64,000 bases of DNA from Sphingobacteriales bacterium (lineage in GTDB: Bacteria; Bacteroidota; Bacteroidia; Chitinophagales; Chitinophagaceae): NCBI GenBank assembly GCA_016192105.1, contig JACPUV010000042.1, positions 1 through 64,000 on the forward strand. The letters are read 5' to 3'. The notes beneath the pieces were generated by a model. It did not search any database and was not told where the DNA came from. It was given only the letters and a program-made list of their open reading frames with translations. A program made the position numbers and the translations under genes. Below, piece by piece: positions 21,826-31,184 of this stretch. Positions within the stretch are counted from its first letter, which is position 1. Each line of letters begins with the position of its first letter.

Positions 21826-21898
21826 TCCGGCAGGATACAAAAGAAGCGGTCACTATTTTATTATGACCGCCTCTTTCCAGATGATGGTTATCGCAGCA

Positions 21899-22789
21899 TC
21901 AGCTCACGCCTTCCACCTGCATATCTTTATTGATCTTCAGCACCAGTCCCTGCAATACTTTACCGGGTCCGGCCTCTGTAAACCAGGTGGCGCCATCAGC
22001 GATCATGGACTGAACACTCTGGGTCCATCTTACTGCGCCGGTTAACTGTTCAATCAGGTTTTGCTTGATCTCGTCATTATCCATCACCGCCCGGGCTGCT
22101 ATATTCTGGTAGATGGCACAGGTGGGTGTATGAAATTTTGTAGAAAGTATTTTTGCCTGCAGTTCTTCTTTGGCCGGCAGCATCAGAGGAGAATGAAAAG
22201 CTCCCCCAACCGGTAATACGAGGGCCCTCTTGGCACCCGCCGCCTTCATCCGTTCGCAGGCGATATCAATTCCCTTTTGGGATCCGCTGATCACCAGCTG
22301 CCCGGGGCAATTATAATTGGCCGGCACCACGATCTCGCCCGTTTCCTGCTGCACTTCCGCACAGATCATTTCCACTTTGTTATCCGCCAGGTTCAGGACT
22401 GCCGCCATAGTGGACGGGTTAATTTCACAGGCTTTCTGCATGGCATCTGCCCGTACCGCCACTAATTGCAGGGCGTCTTCAAAACTCAACGTACCATTGG
22501 CCACCAAACCGGTAAACTCGCCGAGTGAATGACCGGCTACCATATCGGGACGGGCATTTTCAATGCTCCTGAATGCAATGATGGAATGCAGGAAAATAGC
22601 CGGTTGGGTAACCCGGGTTTGTTTGATGTCCTCTGCGGTCCCTTCGAACATGATATCGGATATCCGGAAACCCAGGATCTCGTTGGCCTGTTCAAATAAT
22701 TTTTTGGCAAATGCACTGTTGTCATAATGCTCCTTTCCCATTCCCGGAAACTGAGAACCCTGCCCGGGGAATATAAACGCATGCTTCAT
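21899..22789 (-). CDS. fabD: ACP S-malonyltransferase
   Basis: FPGQGSQFPGMGKE, GHSLGEFTGLV. Confidence 0.95.
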   Translation of the reverse strand: MKHAFIFPGQGSQFPGMGKEHYDNSAFAKKLFEQANEILGFRISDIMFEGTAEDIKQTRVTQPAIFLHSIIAFRSIENARPDMVAGHSLGEFTGLVANGTLSFEDALQLVAVRADAMQKACEINPSTMAAVLNLADNKVEMICAEVQQETGEIVVPANYNCPGQLVISGSQKGIDIACERMKAAGAKRALVLPVGGAFHSPLMLPAKEELQAKILSTKFHTPTCAIYQNIAARAVMDNDEIKQNLIEQLTGAVRWTQSVQSMIADGATWFTEAGPGKVLQGLVLKINKDMQVEGVS

Positions 22790-22875
22790 GGTAGCTGGTA
22801 GTTATACAAACAAAAATGCCATAAAGGTTTTGATTAGAAAAATCTTTGTGGCATTTCATCAAATATTGCTCAGAA

Positions 22876-23472
22876 TCAGCTTAAACGGGTACTGATCAGC
22901 TTCATAAACTCGCTCCGGGTTGAATTTTTGTGAAACTCCCCGTCAAAGGCGGAAGTAGTGGTTACTGAATTTTGTTTTTGTACACCCCGCATCATCATGC
23001 ACAGGTGCCGGGCTTCAATCACCACGGCTACTCCCAGTGGGTTCAGGCTATGTTTGATCGCGTCTTTGATCTGGATCGTCAGGCGTTCCTGCACCTGCAT
23101 CCGGCGTGCATACACATCCACCACCCGGGCAATTTTACTGAGGCCGGTGATCCAGCCATTCGGGATATAGGCCACATGGGCCTTTCCAAAGAAAGGCAGC
23201 ATATGATGTTCACACATGGAATACAACTCGATATCCTTCACCACGATCATCTCACTGACATCCTCGTGAAATTTGGCGGAATTGAGAATCGCCTGCGCAT
23301 CCTGGTGATAGCCCTGCGTCAGGTACTGCATCGCCTTGGCCACCCGCTCGGGTGTTTTTAATAAACCCTCACGGTCCGGGTCTTCTCCTACCAAACCGAT
23401 TATTTCCCTGTATGATTTGATGAGTCCGCCGGTGGACCGTTCATCGTACTGTTCTGTTTTATTATATGCCAT
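22876..23472 (-). CDS. folE: GTP cyclohydrolase I
   Basis: [41 protein letters not shown]. Confidence 0.95.
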   Translation of the reverse strand: MAYNKTEQYDERSTGGLIKSYREIIGLVGEDPDREGLLKTPERVAKAMQYLTQGYHQDAQAILNSAKFHEDVSEMIVVKDIELYSMCEHHMLPFFGKAHVAYIPNGWITGLSKIARVVDVYARRMQVQERLTIQIKDAIKHSLNPLGVAVVIEARHLCMMMRGVQKQNSVTTTSAFDGEFHKNSTRSEFMKLISTRLS

Positions 23473-23488
23473 TCCGTTGATTTTTGGA

Positions 23489-23902
23489 TTAAGCCGGGTA
23501 TTCAACAAAGTTTCTTGCAGTTTCATATAACCGGACCTGCAATTCCATTTTTTCATCGATCAGCGGCCGCAGGATCCGGTAGATCACAAGCGCAATATTT
23601 TCCGCAGTGGGGTTCAGTTCTCTGAACTCCACGGTATCCAGGTTCAGGTTCCGGTGATCAAACCGTTCAATGATCTCCTGTTGGATCAATTCACTCAGTA
23701 TTTTCATATCCATCACATAACCGGTCCCGGGGTCAGGCACTCCCACCACTTTTACCACCAGGTCATAGTTGTGCCCGTGGTAATGCGGAAAGGCGCATTT
23801 TCCGAATACCCTGTCATTCGTCTCCTCGTCCCAGGCGGGGTTATACAACCGGTGAGCTGCATTAAAACTTTCCCTCCTGAATACTGCTACTTTATTACTC
23901 AT
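23489..23902 (-). CDS. 6-pyruvoyl tetrahydropterin synthase/QueD family, paralog 1
   Basis: [30 protein letters not shown] (C-x5-HGHNY). Confidence 0.9.
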   Translation of the reverse strand: MSNKVAVFRRESFNAAHRLYNPAWDEETNDRVFGKCAFPHYHGHNYDLVVKVVGVPDPGTGYVMDMKILSELIQQEIIERFDHRNLNLDTVEFRELNPTAENIALVIYRILRPLIDEKMELQVRLYETARNFVEYPA

Positions 23903-23972
23903 ACTACAAGTTAAGGAAACAATTTCTCCTGCTGAACAGGGTACAACAAAAGACCCTTCAAAAAGTTCAGCA

Positions 23973-24386
23973 TTATTTTTCACCGTAATATTCCACGTAG
24001 ATCTTTTCCGTTTCCACCAGTTTCAGGCAATGCAGCCGGGCGGGCAGGGGCAAAAAAGGCTCCAGTTCATTCCAGATACCAATGACCAGGTTTTCGATGG
24101 AACACATTTTCCCCTGCATAAAATCCACATCCATATTCAGGTTGCGGTGATCCAGTTTCCCGATGACTTTTTCCTGTACCAGGTTTCCCAGTTTCTTGGC
24201 ATCGTAAATAAACCCGGTATCCGGATCCGGGTCCCCCTTGATCGTGACATGCAGTTCGAAATTATGACCATGCCAGTGTTCATTGGCACAACGGCCAAAA
24301 ACCGCATCGTTCTTCTCTTTGGTCCAGTGGGGATTGTACAGTTTGTGGGCGGAATTAAAATGTTCGATCCGGGTTAAGTAAACCAT
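23973..24386 (-). CDS. 6-pyruvoyl tetrahydropterin synthase/QueD family, paralog 2
   Basis: FNSAHKLYNPHWTKEKN, CANEHWHGHNFEL (C-x5-HGHNF). Confidence 0.9.
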   Translation of the reverse strand: MVYLTRIEHFNSAHKLYNPHWTKEKNDAVFGRCANEHWHGHNFELHVTIKGDPDPDTGFIYDAKKLGNLVQEKVIGKLDHRNLNMDVDFMQGKMCSIENLVIGIWNELEPFLPLPARLHCLKLVETEKIYVEYYGEK

Positions 24387-24550
24387 GCTTTACTTTATTT
24401 AGTTTCCTCCAGCAACTGGGCGGAGCGTTGTAAACCTGCCATCCGGCCCGCTTCACAACGGGGGAGCAGGAGCCCGCAAAGGTACGAGAAACTTGATAGT
24501 TTATGATGACGGTTAGCAACAAATAAGCACCTTTGTATAAAATAAACCAG

Positions 24551-25108
24551 ATGAAAAAAATCAGCTTACCGATCCTGCTCCTGGTATTCTTCCTCCCGCT
24601 TTCCGGCTTTGGCCAGACGATCACCATCAGCGTGGAAGGCACGAAGCAGGGAAAATTCAAAGGAGAAAGCCAGAAAGGTAAATTCGCGGACAAATCGGAA
24701 CTGGCCGGCTACCTGCTGGAAATCACATCTCCCCGGGATGTTGCTTCGGGCCAGGCATCAGGCCGCAGGACTTTTCAGCCTGTACTGCTGTTAAAAGCAA
24801 CCGGTGCTTCCAGCCCGCAATTCCTGCAGGCCCTTTCCACCAACGAACTCCTGAAAAAAGTGGTGATTGATTTTTACAGGCCTGACCCTTCCGGAATGGA
24901 AATAAACTATTTTACAGTGACCCTGGAAAATGCCAGTATCTCCGGGTATAAACAATTTACCGGTCCGCTGGAAAATGAAAAGTTCAACCCGGTCAATACG
25001 ATCCTTTACGATGAGATCAAACTGGTTTACCAGCGGATCACCGTGGAAGATAAGATCAACAAGACCATGACCACGGATGAGAACATGGGTGGCCGTTCCT
25101 TTCAATAA
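24551..25108 (+). CDS. Hcp-like (T6SS tube family) protein with signal peptide
   Basis: MKKISLPILLLVFFLPLSGFGQ signal; GKFKGESQKGKF..., ASGRRTFQPVLLLKATGASSPQFLQAL, ENASISGYKQF, ILYDEIKLVYQRI resemble the Hcp fold family. Confidence 0.7.
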   Translation: MKKISLPILLLVFFLPLSGFGQTITISVEGTKQGKFKGESQKGKFADKSELAGYLLEITSPRDVASGQASGRRTFQPVLLLKATGASSPQFLQALSTNELLKKVVIDFYRPDPSGMEINYFTVTLENASISGYKQFTGPLENEKFNPVNTILYDEIKLVYQRITVEDKINKTMTTDENMGGRSFQ

Positions 25109-25117
25109 ACCCATCGC

Positions 25118-25768
25118 ATGAATTGTTTGATCATTGCCGCAACACCCATTGAGATCAGCCCCTTCCTTGAACAATTCAGGAAGGGGAGCCTTCAGCATCT
25201 GCCCGTCGAAACAGACATTCTCGTTACCGGGATCGGCCTCACCGCCACAACCTATTCCCTCAGCCGGCAACTGCTGCTGAAAAAACCGGACCTGGTCATA
25301 CAGGCCGGTGTCGGGGGCTGCTTTGACCGTTCCATCCCGACAGGATCTGTACTGGCCATCCGGCAGGAAACCATTGCCGATCAGAGTGTGATCGAGCTTA
25401 ATAAACTAAAGACCCTGTTTGACCTGGCCCTGGTACCGCAAAACCAATATCCCTTTACAAAAGGCTGGCTGGTGAATAAACACGGGATCCTGAAAAAAAT
25501 AAAACTCCGGAAGGTCAATGGCATATCCGTAAATGAGATCACCACGAATGCACAAAAAATAAAATTCTACCGGGAGCATTTTTCTCCCGTGGTTGAATCC
25601 ATGGAAGGGGCAGCCCTGCACTATGTTTGTTTGATGGAAAAGATTCCCTTTGTGCAGCTTCGGGCTGTTTCCAATTATATTGCCGAGCGCAATAAGAAAA
25701 ACTGGAATATGAAAGAATCGGTTATCAACCTGAATACTGAACTCATCCGCTTATTAAATAGTTTATGA
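25118..25768 (+). CDS. mqnB: Futalosine hydrolase
   Basis: Nucleoside phosphorylase-like (AATPIEISPF, GVGGCF, ESMEGAALHYVC) directly upstream of mqnD. Confidence 0.85.
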   Translation: MNCLIIAATPIEISPFLEQFRKGSLQHLPVETDILVTGIGLTATTYSLSRQLLLKKPDLVIQAGVGGCFDRSIPTGSVLAIRQETIADQSVIELNKLKTLFDLALVPQNQYPFTKGWLVNKHGILKKIKLRKVNGISVNEITTNAQKIKFYREHFSPVVESMEGAALHYVCLMEKIPFVQLRAVSNYIAERNKKNWNMKESVINLNTELIRLLNSL

Positions 25769-26616
25769 AACTGACACTGGGTTTTTCACCCTGCCCCAAT
25801 GATACCTTCATCTTCGATGCGCTGGTCAATAAGAAAATTGACACCGGTGATCTTGAAATTGATGTGGTACTGGACGATGTGGAAACCCTGAATCAATGGG
25901 CCCTCCGGGGTAAGCTGGATATTACCAAACTCAGTTTCCCGGCATTTTTCCAGGCTGCCTCCGCCTATGTGTTGCTCGATGCCGGCAGCGCCTTAGGCAA
26001 AGGCGTGGGTCCCCTGCTTATAAAAAACAAGAACCACCGCCTGCAGGATCTCAGCGAGGAAAGGATTGCCATCCCGGGAACACATACAACCGCCAACCTG
26101 CTGCTGAGTTTCGCATACCCGGATGCCACCCGTAAAATGCCCATGCTGTTCTCCGCGGTTGAAGACGCGGTACTCACCGGGAAAACCGACCTGGGAGTCA
26201 TCATCCATGAAAACCGTTTTACCTACCAGGAAAAAGGATTGGTGAAAGTGACGGACCTGGGTGAATACTGGGAAGAAAAAATGAAAGTCCCCATCCCGCT
26301 GGGAGGCATTGCCGCACGGCGTTCCCTCGGGACTGAAACAATTATACGGGTAAATGCGCTGATCCGCAAAAGCCTGGAATTTGCTTTTGCCGCCTATCCG
26401 CAGATCACCGGTTATGTAAAAGAATATGCACAGACCCTGAGTGAACAGGTGATGCGGCAGCATATTGAACTCTATGTAAACAACTACTCCCTTGACCTGG
26501 GAAGGGAAGGGAAAAAAGCCATCAGGGAATTATACAATGTTTTTACTACCCTGCAGGTTAATCCCGGTGAAGCCGGAACAGGCAACCCGTTATTTCTGAA
26601 AGAAACCGGTTCATAG
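25765..26616 (+). CDS. mqnD: 1,4-dihydroxy-6-naphthoate synthase
   Basis: LGFSPCPNDTFIFDALV, GKLDITKLSFPA, IPGTHTTANLLL; overlaps mqnB stop (ATGA). Confidence 0.92.
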   Translation: MKLTLGFSPCPNDTFIFDALVNKKIDTGDLEIDVVLDDVETLNQWALRGKLDITKLSFPAFFQAASAYVLLDAGSALGKGVGPLLIKNKNHRLQDLSEERIAIPGTHTTANLLLSFAYPDATRKMPMLFSAVEDAVLTGKTDLGVIIHENRFTYQEKGLVKVTDLGEYWEEKMKVPIPLGGIAARRSLGTETIIRVNALIRKSLEFAFAAYPQITGYVKEYAQTLSEQVMRQHIELYVNNYSLDLGREGKKAIRELYNVFTTLQVNPGEAGTGNPLFLKETGS

Positions 26617-26722
26617 GACCACCCTGTTTTCTGAAATTATATCCCGTTTAAAAATTTTGATTCACCGATTGCCCTGAACCCTGAAACCCGGGCAATCGGT
26701 TGAACGCCCGGTTCCGCCCCGC

Positions 26723-26750
26723 GCAGCTAACAGCTAACGGCCAACTGAGC
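26723..26750. repeat. Short heptanucleotide array (GCAGCTA ACAGCTA ACGGCCA ACTGAGC)
   Basis: 7-bp phasing in an intergenic gap. Confidence 0.6.
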
Positions 26751-26872
26751 ATATGTTAAAAGATAGTCAGCCTGGCAGGGTTCTAACCGCAAAAACAACA
26801 GAAACACGGTTTTACTGCTTAGCTTTATATTCCCTGGAAAACCTTCCGCTCATTATCACATAACCATTTACC

Positions 26873-28156
26873 ATGAGAAAAGGATTTGCCTTATTCCTGT
26901 TATCCTTTATTTTTATCGCTGCCGGCAGGGCCCAGCCGGGTACAGCCATACCCGACCGTCTAAAAGTTTTTGTGGACTGCAGCAGTACTTGGTGCGACAT
27001 GACCTATATCCGCACCGAGATCAACCTGGTGGATTTTTTACTGGATAATAAAGCGGCAGATGTACACCTGCTGATCACCAGCCAGGATACCGGTGGCGGC
27101 GGAGACCAGTACCAGCTGATCTTCTTCGGGCAAAACTGGTTCAGCCGGCAACCCGATACACTTCGCTTCCATACGGATCCAGATATGACTGAGTTTGAAG
27201 AAAGAGAATTGCTGGTCCGGTATATCAAACTGGGGCTGACTCCCTTTATTGCCCGGACAACCGCCGCAAAAGAGATCAGCATCAGTCTTAAAACGGTCCA
27301 GGCAGATTCGGTAAAAAAGAAGGAAACCCAACCCACACAAGATCCCTGGAATTACTGGGTATTCCGGATTGGCGCCAGTGGATTTATCAACGCGGAGAAA
27401 GTGTACAAGGACCTTCGCCTGAATGGCTTTTTTTCAGCTAACCGGGTAACGGAGGAATGGAAAATCGGATTTACCGGAAATGCGGATAAAAGTAAATTCT
27501 CATACGACTATGAAGACAGTACCGGCACGGTGAAGGAAGTTAACAAAAACCATAACATTAATTTAAACCACTTCCTGGTTAAAAGCCTGAACGATCACTG
27601 GAGCCTCGGATATGAGCTGAGCTATTCCCAGAATACCTTTTCCAATTATAAAGGACGAACCTATTTCAGAACCGGGATTGAATATAATATCTTCCCCTAC
27701 AAAATATCCAGCAATAAGTTTTTCACTGTTAGTTATGGCTTCACCGCCCGCCAAAACCGGTATTATGACACGACGATCTATAATAAAACAAATGAAGTCC
27801 TGTTTGGCCATCGTGCAGACGTCAACCTGACCTATAACCAGAAATGGGGCACATCCAATCTTGGAATCATGTATCACAACTTCTTCCATAACTGGAAATT
27901 CTTCGATCTTGGTTTCAGCGCTTCCACCAATGTCAGGATTACGGGGGGACTTTCTTTTTCAGTGTACCTGTTCGGAGGATTAACAAGGGACCAGCTTTCC
28001 ATCAAGAAAGAATTGGCAACGGCACAGGAAGTACTGACAAGACAGCGGCAACTGGCTTCAGGATATAACTATTATGTCAACCTGGGAATCAATTACCGGT
28101 TTGGTTCCAAACTGAATAATTTTGTAAACCCGCGTTTTGAGGGCAACAGTAATTAG
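26873..28156 (+). CDS. Hypothetical outer-membrane beta-barrel-like protein
   Basis: Signal peptide, alternating aromatic/polar beta-strand pattern, C-terminal NYRFGSKLNNFVNPRF. Confidence 0.7.
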   Translation: MRKGFALFLLSFIFIAAGRAQPGTAIPDRLKVFVDCSSTWCDMTYIRTEINLVDFLLDNKAADVHLLITSQDTGGGGDQYQLIFFGQNWFSRQPDTLRFHTDPDMTEFEERELLVRYIKLGLTPFIARTTAAKEISISLKTVQADSVKKKETQPTQDPWNYWVFRIGASGFINAEKVYKDLRLNGFFSANRVTEEWKIGFTGNADKSKFSYDYEDSTGTVKEVNKNHNINLNHFLVKSLNDHWSLGYELSYSQNTFSNYKGRTYFRTGIEYNIFPYKISSNKFFTVSYGFTARQNRYYDTTIYNKTNEVLFGHRADVNLTYNQKWGTSNLGIMYHNFFHNWKFFDLGFSASTNVRITGGLSFSVYLFGGLTRDQLSIKKELATAQEVLTRQRQLASGYNYYVNLGINYRFGSKLNNFVNPRFEGNSN

Positions 28157-28210
28157 CAGGACGCCCTGTTTACAGGCCGGGGGCGGCTAAGCAGGATCTT
28201 CCCGCCGGGA

Positions 28211-29047
28211 TCAGCCCACGGCTGTTTTAATGAACCGGTTATAAATTTCCAGTGTTTGACTGTTTTGATATACCATATCCCGGAATTGCCTGACCCACCG
28301 GATTCCCTGGATGGCGTTGGTCAGAAAGACTTCAGTGGCTCCCTCAAGATCCGCAATTGAAACAGCCCGCTCTTCCACCGGGTAGCCGGCTTTTCTCAGT
28401 TCCATCAGTAGGTATTTCCGCATCACCCCATCCACCGCAGCCTGGTCTTCTCCCGGGGTAATAAGCCGGTTTTCCCGGATAATAAAGAGGTTGGCAATGG
28501 TAGTGTCGGCCAGATCACCTGCCGTATTCAGGACCAGGCAGTCATTCAGATCATGTGCTTTGGCATAGAGTGCCGCCATGCTGTAAGGAAGGAAATTGGC
28601 CGTTTTCAGACCGGAAAACATATCGCAGCTCTTCCGGGCATCCGGGTAAATATCAATAAGCAGCCCGTTTTCATTGAACCGGCCGGTCTCATCCGGCAAG
28701 GGCCAGCATTCAATAAGGTACTGCAGGTCTTTGCCCCCCTCATTGAGCCCGCCGTTGCCGCGAAACAGGGATAAACGTACCCGGCCCTTTCCCAGTACCT
28801 TGTTTTTTTCCGCCAGCTGCAGGATTTCCTCCGCGAGTTTTCCGGTGGAGAACAGGTTGGGTATTTCAAACTGCATTACCCGCAGTCCCTTCATCAGCCT
28901 TTTAAAATGAAGATCCTCCAGCAGGATCCGGCCCTGGTCGAGCTTCATGGTTTCAAACAACCCGTCTCCATACCGGTAACCCCGGTTGGAAGCCAGCAAG
29001 ACCGGCTGATCAGCCGGTTCCGTTTTTCCATTGAGCGAAACGAACAT
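28211..29047 (-). CDS. Aminotransferase class IV (PabC/IlvE fold)
   Basis: RGYRYGDGLFETMK, KTANFLPYSMAALYAKAHDLNDCLVLN, TTIANLFII. Confidence 0.9.
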   Translation of the reverse strand: MFVSLNGKTEPADQPVLLASNRGYRYGDGLFETMKLDQGRILLEDLHFKRLMKGLRVMQFEIPNLFSTGKLAEEILQLAEKNKVLGKGRVRLSLFRGNGGLNEGGKDLQYLIECWPLPDETGRFNENGLLIDIYPDARKSCDMFSGLKTANFLPYSMAALYAKAHDLNDCLVLNTAGDLADTTIANLFIIRENRLITPGEDQAAVDGVMRKYLLMELRKAGYPVEERAVSIADLEGATEVFLTNAIQGIRWVRQFRDMVYQNSQTLEIYNRFIKTAVG

Positions 29048-29061
29048 GAGGCAAAATAAGC

Positions 29062-29093
29062 AAAAAAGGGCTGCATCGTTTGGATACAGCCCT
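29062..29093 (-). terminator. Terminator of the response regulator gene
   Basis: On the minus strand AGGGCTGTATC-CAAAC-GATGCAGCCCT followed by TTTTTT. Confidence 0.75.
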
Positions 29094-29136
29094 GTCAATT
29101 ATCAGGCGGTTTTCTTTTTGCAGAAGTTCAGCTTAT

Positions 29137-29811
29137 TCAGGCTTGTTCCACCAGTCCTGCTTTCACGGCATACATTACCAGGCCGGCCATGGACTTGGTG
29201 CCGGTCTTGGTTTTAAGTTTGTCCCGGATTGCTTCCACGGTACGGGGACTCAGGTCCACGATATCCGCAATTTCCTTAGTGCTTTTCTCATCGCACATCA
29301 GCTTCAGGATGGTGATCTCTTTTTCAGTGAGCTGCACATCCTGCGGCATGGAGGATTCGTGGTTGCGTTTGGTACGCAGCCCGCTCAGCAGGGCTTTATT
29401 GGTCAGGTCATTGAAATGGAAGTCGTTTTCATATACACCCCGGATGGCTTCGTAGATCAGTTCAGCGCCGGATTCCTTGGTGATATAGGAATTGGCACCC
29501 AGTTCCATCATCTTCGAAATAACCGAATGGTCATTCAGGAAAGACAGCATGATCACTTTGATATCGGGGTACAGTTTCTTGATTTCGGGTAAAGCGGTGA
29601 GACCATCCATGATCGGCATCTGTATATCAAGCAGTACCACATCAGGCTGGATATGACGCAACAGGTTCAGCAGCTGCATTCCATTTTCTGCTTCAGCCAC
29701 CATCTGGATATCTTTTCTTGCCTGTAAAGCTGTTTTAATGCCGGTGCGGAATAACGCATGATCGTCAGCAATCGCTACCTTAATAACGGAGTTAGAATCG
29801 GGGTTTTTCAT
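29137..29811 (-). CDS. Response regulator, NarL/FixJ (REC-LuxR HTH) family
   Basis: VAIADDHALFRTGI, VVLLDIQMP, LSPRTVEAIRDKLKTKTGTKSMAGLVMYAV. Confidence 0.95.
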   Translation of the reverse strand: MKNPDSNSVIKVAIADDHALFRTGIKTALQARKDIQMVAEAENGMQLLNLLRHIQPDVVLLDIQMPIMDGLTALPEIKKLYPDIKVIMLSFLNDHSVISKMMELGANSYITKESGAELIYEAIRGVYENDFHFNDLTNKALLSGLRTKRNHESSMPQDVQLTEKEITILKLMCDEKSTKEIADIVDLSPRTVEAIRDKLKTKTGTKSMAGLVMYAVKAGLVEQA

Positions 29812-29977
29812 GATTTAGAGAATTAGTAAAATAATTATTGGATTAAAGTATTTATTCTGTAGTGCAAGTTGGAGAATTCCTGCAACATATACCATAGTGA
29901 AAGTACTTGATTTAAAAAATGCGGAAACTACCGGCCGGAAAGACCCTTTACGAATCTTTACGAGCCGGGCCGGGAAA

Positions 29978-30003
29978 AACTACGAATCCGGCAGTAAATA
30001 CCG
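29978..30003 (+). promoter_or_regulatory. Upstream motif copy 1: AACTACG-N9-GTAAATACCG
   Basis: Same motif and N9 spacing at 36117-36142; related copy at 31888-31913. Confidence 0.7.
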
Positions 30004-30030
30004 AAGAAAGTAAAAAGGGCAGTTGTGCTC

Positions 30031-30061
30031 TTGTCCACATTGGGATGTGGATATACTTTTG
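30031..30061 (+). promoter_or_regulatory. Bacteroidota-type promoter TTG-N20-TACTTTTG with CCACAT/ATGTGG inverted repeat in the spacer
   Basis: Matches the TAnnTTTG -7 consensus; same spacing at the paralogous locus. Confidence 0.75.
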
Positions 30062-30065
30062 TTGC

Positions 30066-30208
30066 AGAAAGTTGATTGATACGGATGATCTGTCTTTACC
30101 TTCTCATCCAATGTCCATAACCGTCCAGAAAGTTTTTTCCAATACCCTTGAAAAACCGATCCCGTCTTAACGGGAAGACACTTCGCCGGCAATCAACTTT
30201 CTCTTTTT
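30066..30208 (+). ncRNA. Candidate small RNA, copy A (5'/3'-closed, 6S-like topology)
   Basis: 13-bp perfect inverted repeat AGAAAGTTGATTG...CAATCAACTTTCT at the ends, starting 5 nt after the -7 box and followed by CTTTTTG; internal blocks shared with copy B (TCCAATGTCC, ACCGTCC, TTTCCAA..CC.TTGAA). Confidence 0.75.
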
Positions 30209-30335
30209 GAAATATGGTCCCGTTTTTACCGATCCAAACCTATTGAAAAGATCCAAACCTGAATGCCATTAAACCTGTCCTTTTGAAATATTCTGATCGA
30301 TAAAAAGTTTTTCCTTTTCATAACAGTAACATCAG

Positions 30336-30364
30336 CCCCGGTCCTCATAACGCCGGGGTTTTTT
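30336..30364 (+). terminator. Plus-strand rho-independent terminator downstream of ncRNA A
   Basis: CCCCGG-N11-CCGGGG then TTTTTT; no plus-strand CDS upstream. Confidence 0.75.
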
Positions 30365-30382
30365 ATTCCTGTCCGTTCCGGT

Positions 30383-31126
30383 TCAGGCTTTTTCGGCAAC
30401 CAGGTAAACCCTGGGCTCGCCAAGTGTAAACTTCTTTTTGCCGGGAATACTGTAAGCTTCTGTCAGCCGGAGCCCGGCCTCCTGCAGTAAGGCTTCCAAC
30501 TCATTCAGGGAGTAGATATAATCGATTCCTTTTTTGGTTTCAGAAATCCCGTCGCCCCGGAGGGTAATGGTTTCCACTTCGAGGCGGGTGGGTTGAAACA
30601 GCAGGCGGGCGGACGAAAGGAAGGTATATTCCCCGATCCGGCTCCAACTGTTATTGAGGGTTTTATTAAACTGTATCTCCGTGATGGACCAACTGTTGAT
30701 CAGCAGGTGTCCCCCGGGTTTCAGTTGATTTCCAACAGCAGCCAGCAATGCTGCTATTTCGGTTGCAGTAAAAAAATTCAGGCTGTTCCCCATACAGATA
30801 GCCAGGTCAAACTGCTGACTGCTCCTGAACCCGAGTACATCTGTACAAATAACTTCTACCGGCAGGGCCTCTGCCAGGACGGTCTCCCTGATCTCATCTG
30901 TATAATCCCTGAGGTTATCTACCGCTGTAACAGCTATTCCTTTGCGGCCCAGGGCCAGGGCATGACGCCCGTAACCGCACATCAGGTCCAGCACCCTGCT
31001 GCCGGGCTGCAGGCCAAAATGGGGAACCATAAAATCCACTTCTCTCACAGTCAGCTCCGCAGGGATCAGGGTTTTCCAGATCTCTTTGTAGTGACCATTA
31101 AAAAAATCGTCGTTAATATTCGCCAT
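30383..31126 (-). CDS. Class I SAM-dependent methyltransferase
   Basis: VLDLMCGYGRHALALGRKGIAVTAVD, FDLAICMGNSLNF, LKPGGHLLINSW. Confidence 0.92.
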   Translation of the reverse strand: MANINDDFFNGHYKEIWKTLIPAELTVREVDFMVPHFGLQPGSRVLDLMCGYGRHALALGRKGIAVTAVDNLRDYTDEIRETVLAEALPVEVICTDVLGFRSSQQFDLAICMGNSLNFFTATEIAALLAAVGNQLKPGGHLLINSWSITEIQFNKTLNNSWSRIGEYTFLSSARLLFQPTRLEVETITLRGDGISETKKGIDYIYSLNELEALLQEAGLRLTEAYSIPGKKKFTLGEPRVYLVAEKA

Positions 31127-31184
31127 GATAATAACAAAATCCGGAGGGTTTACTAAAAATACCGGGGGTTACCCGGCATTTCAT

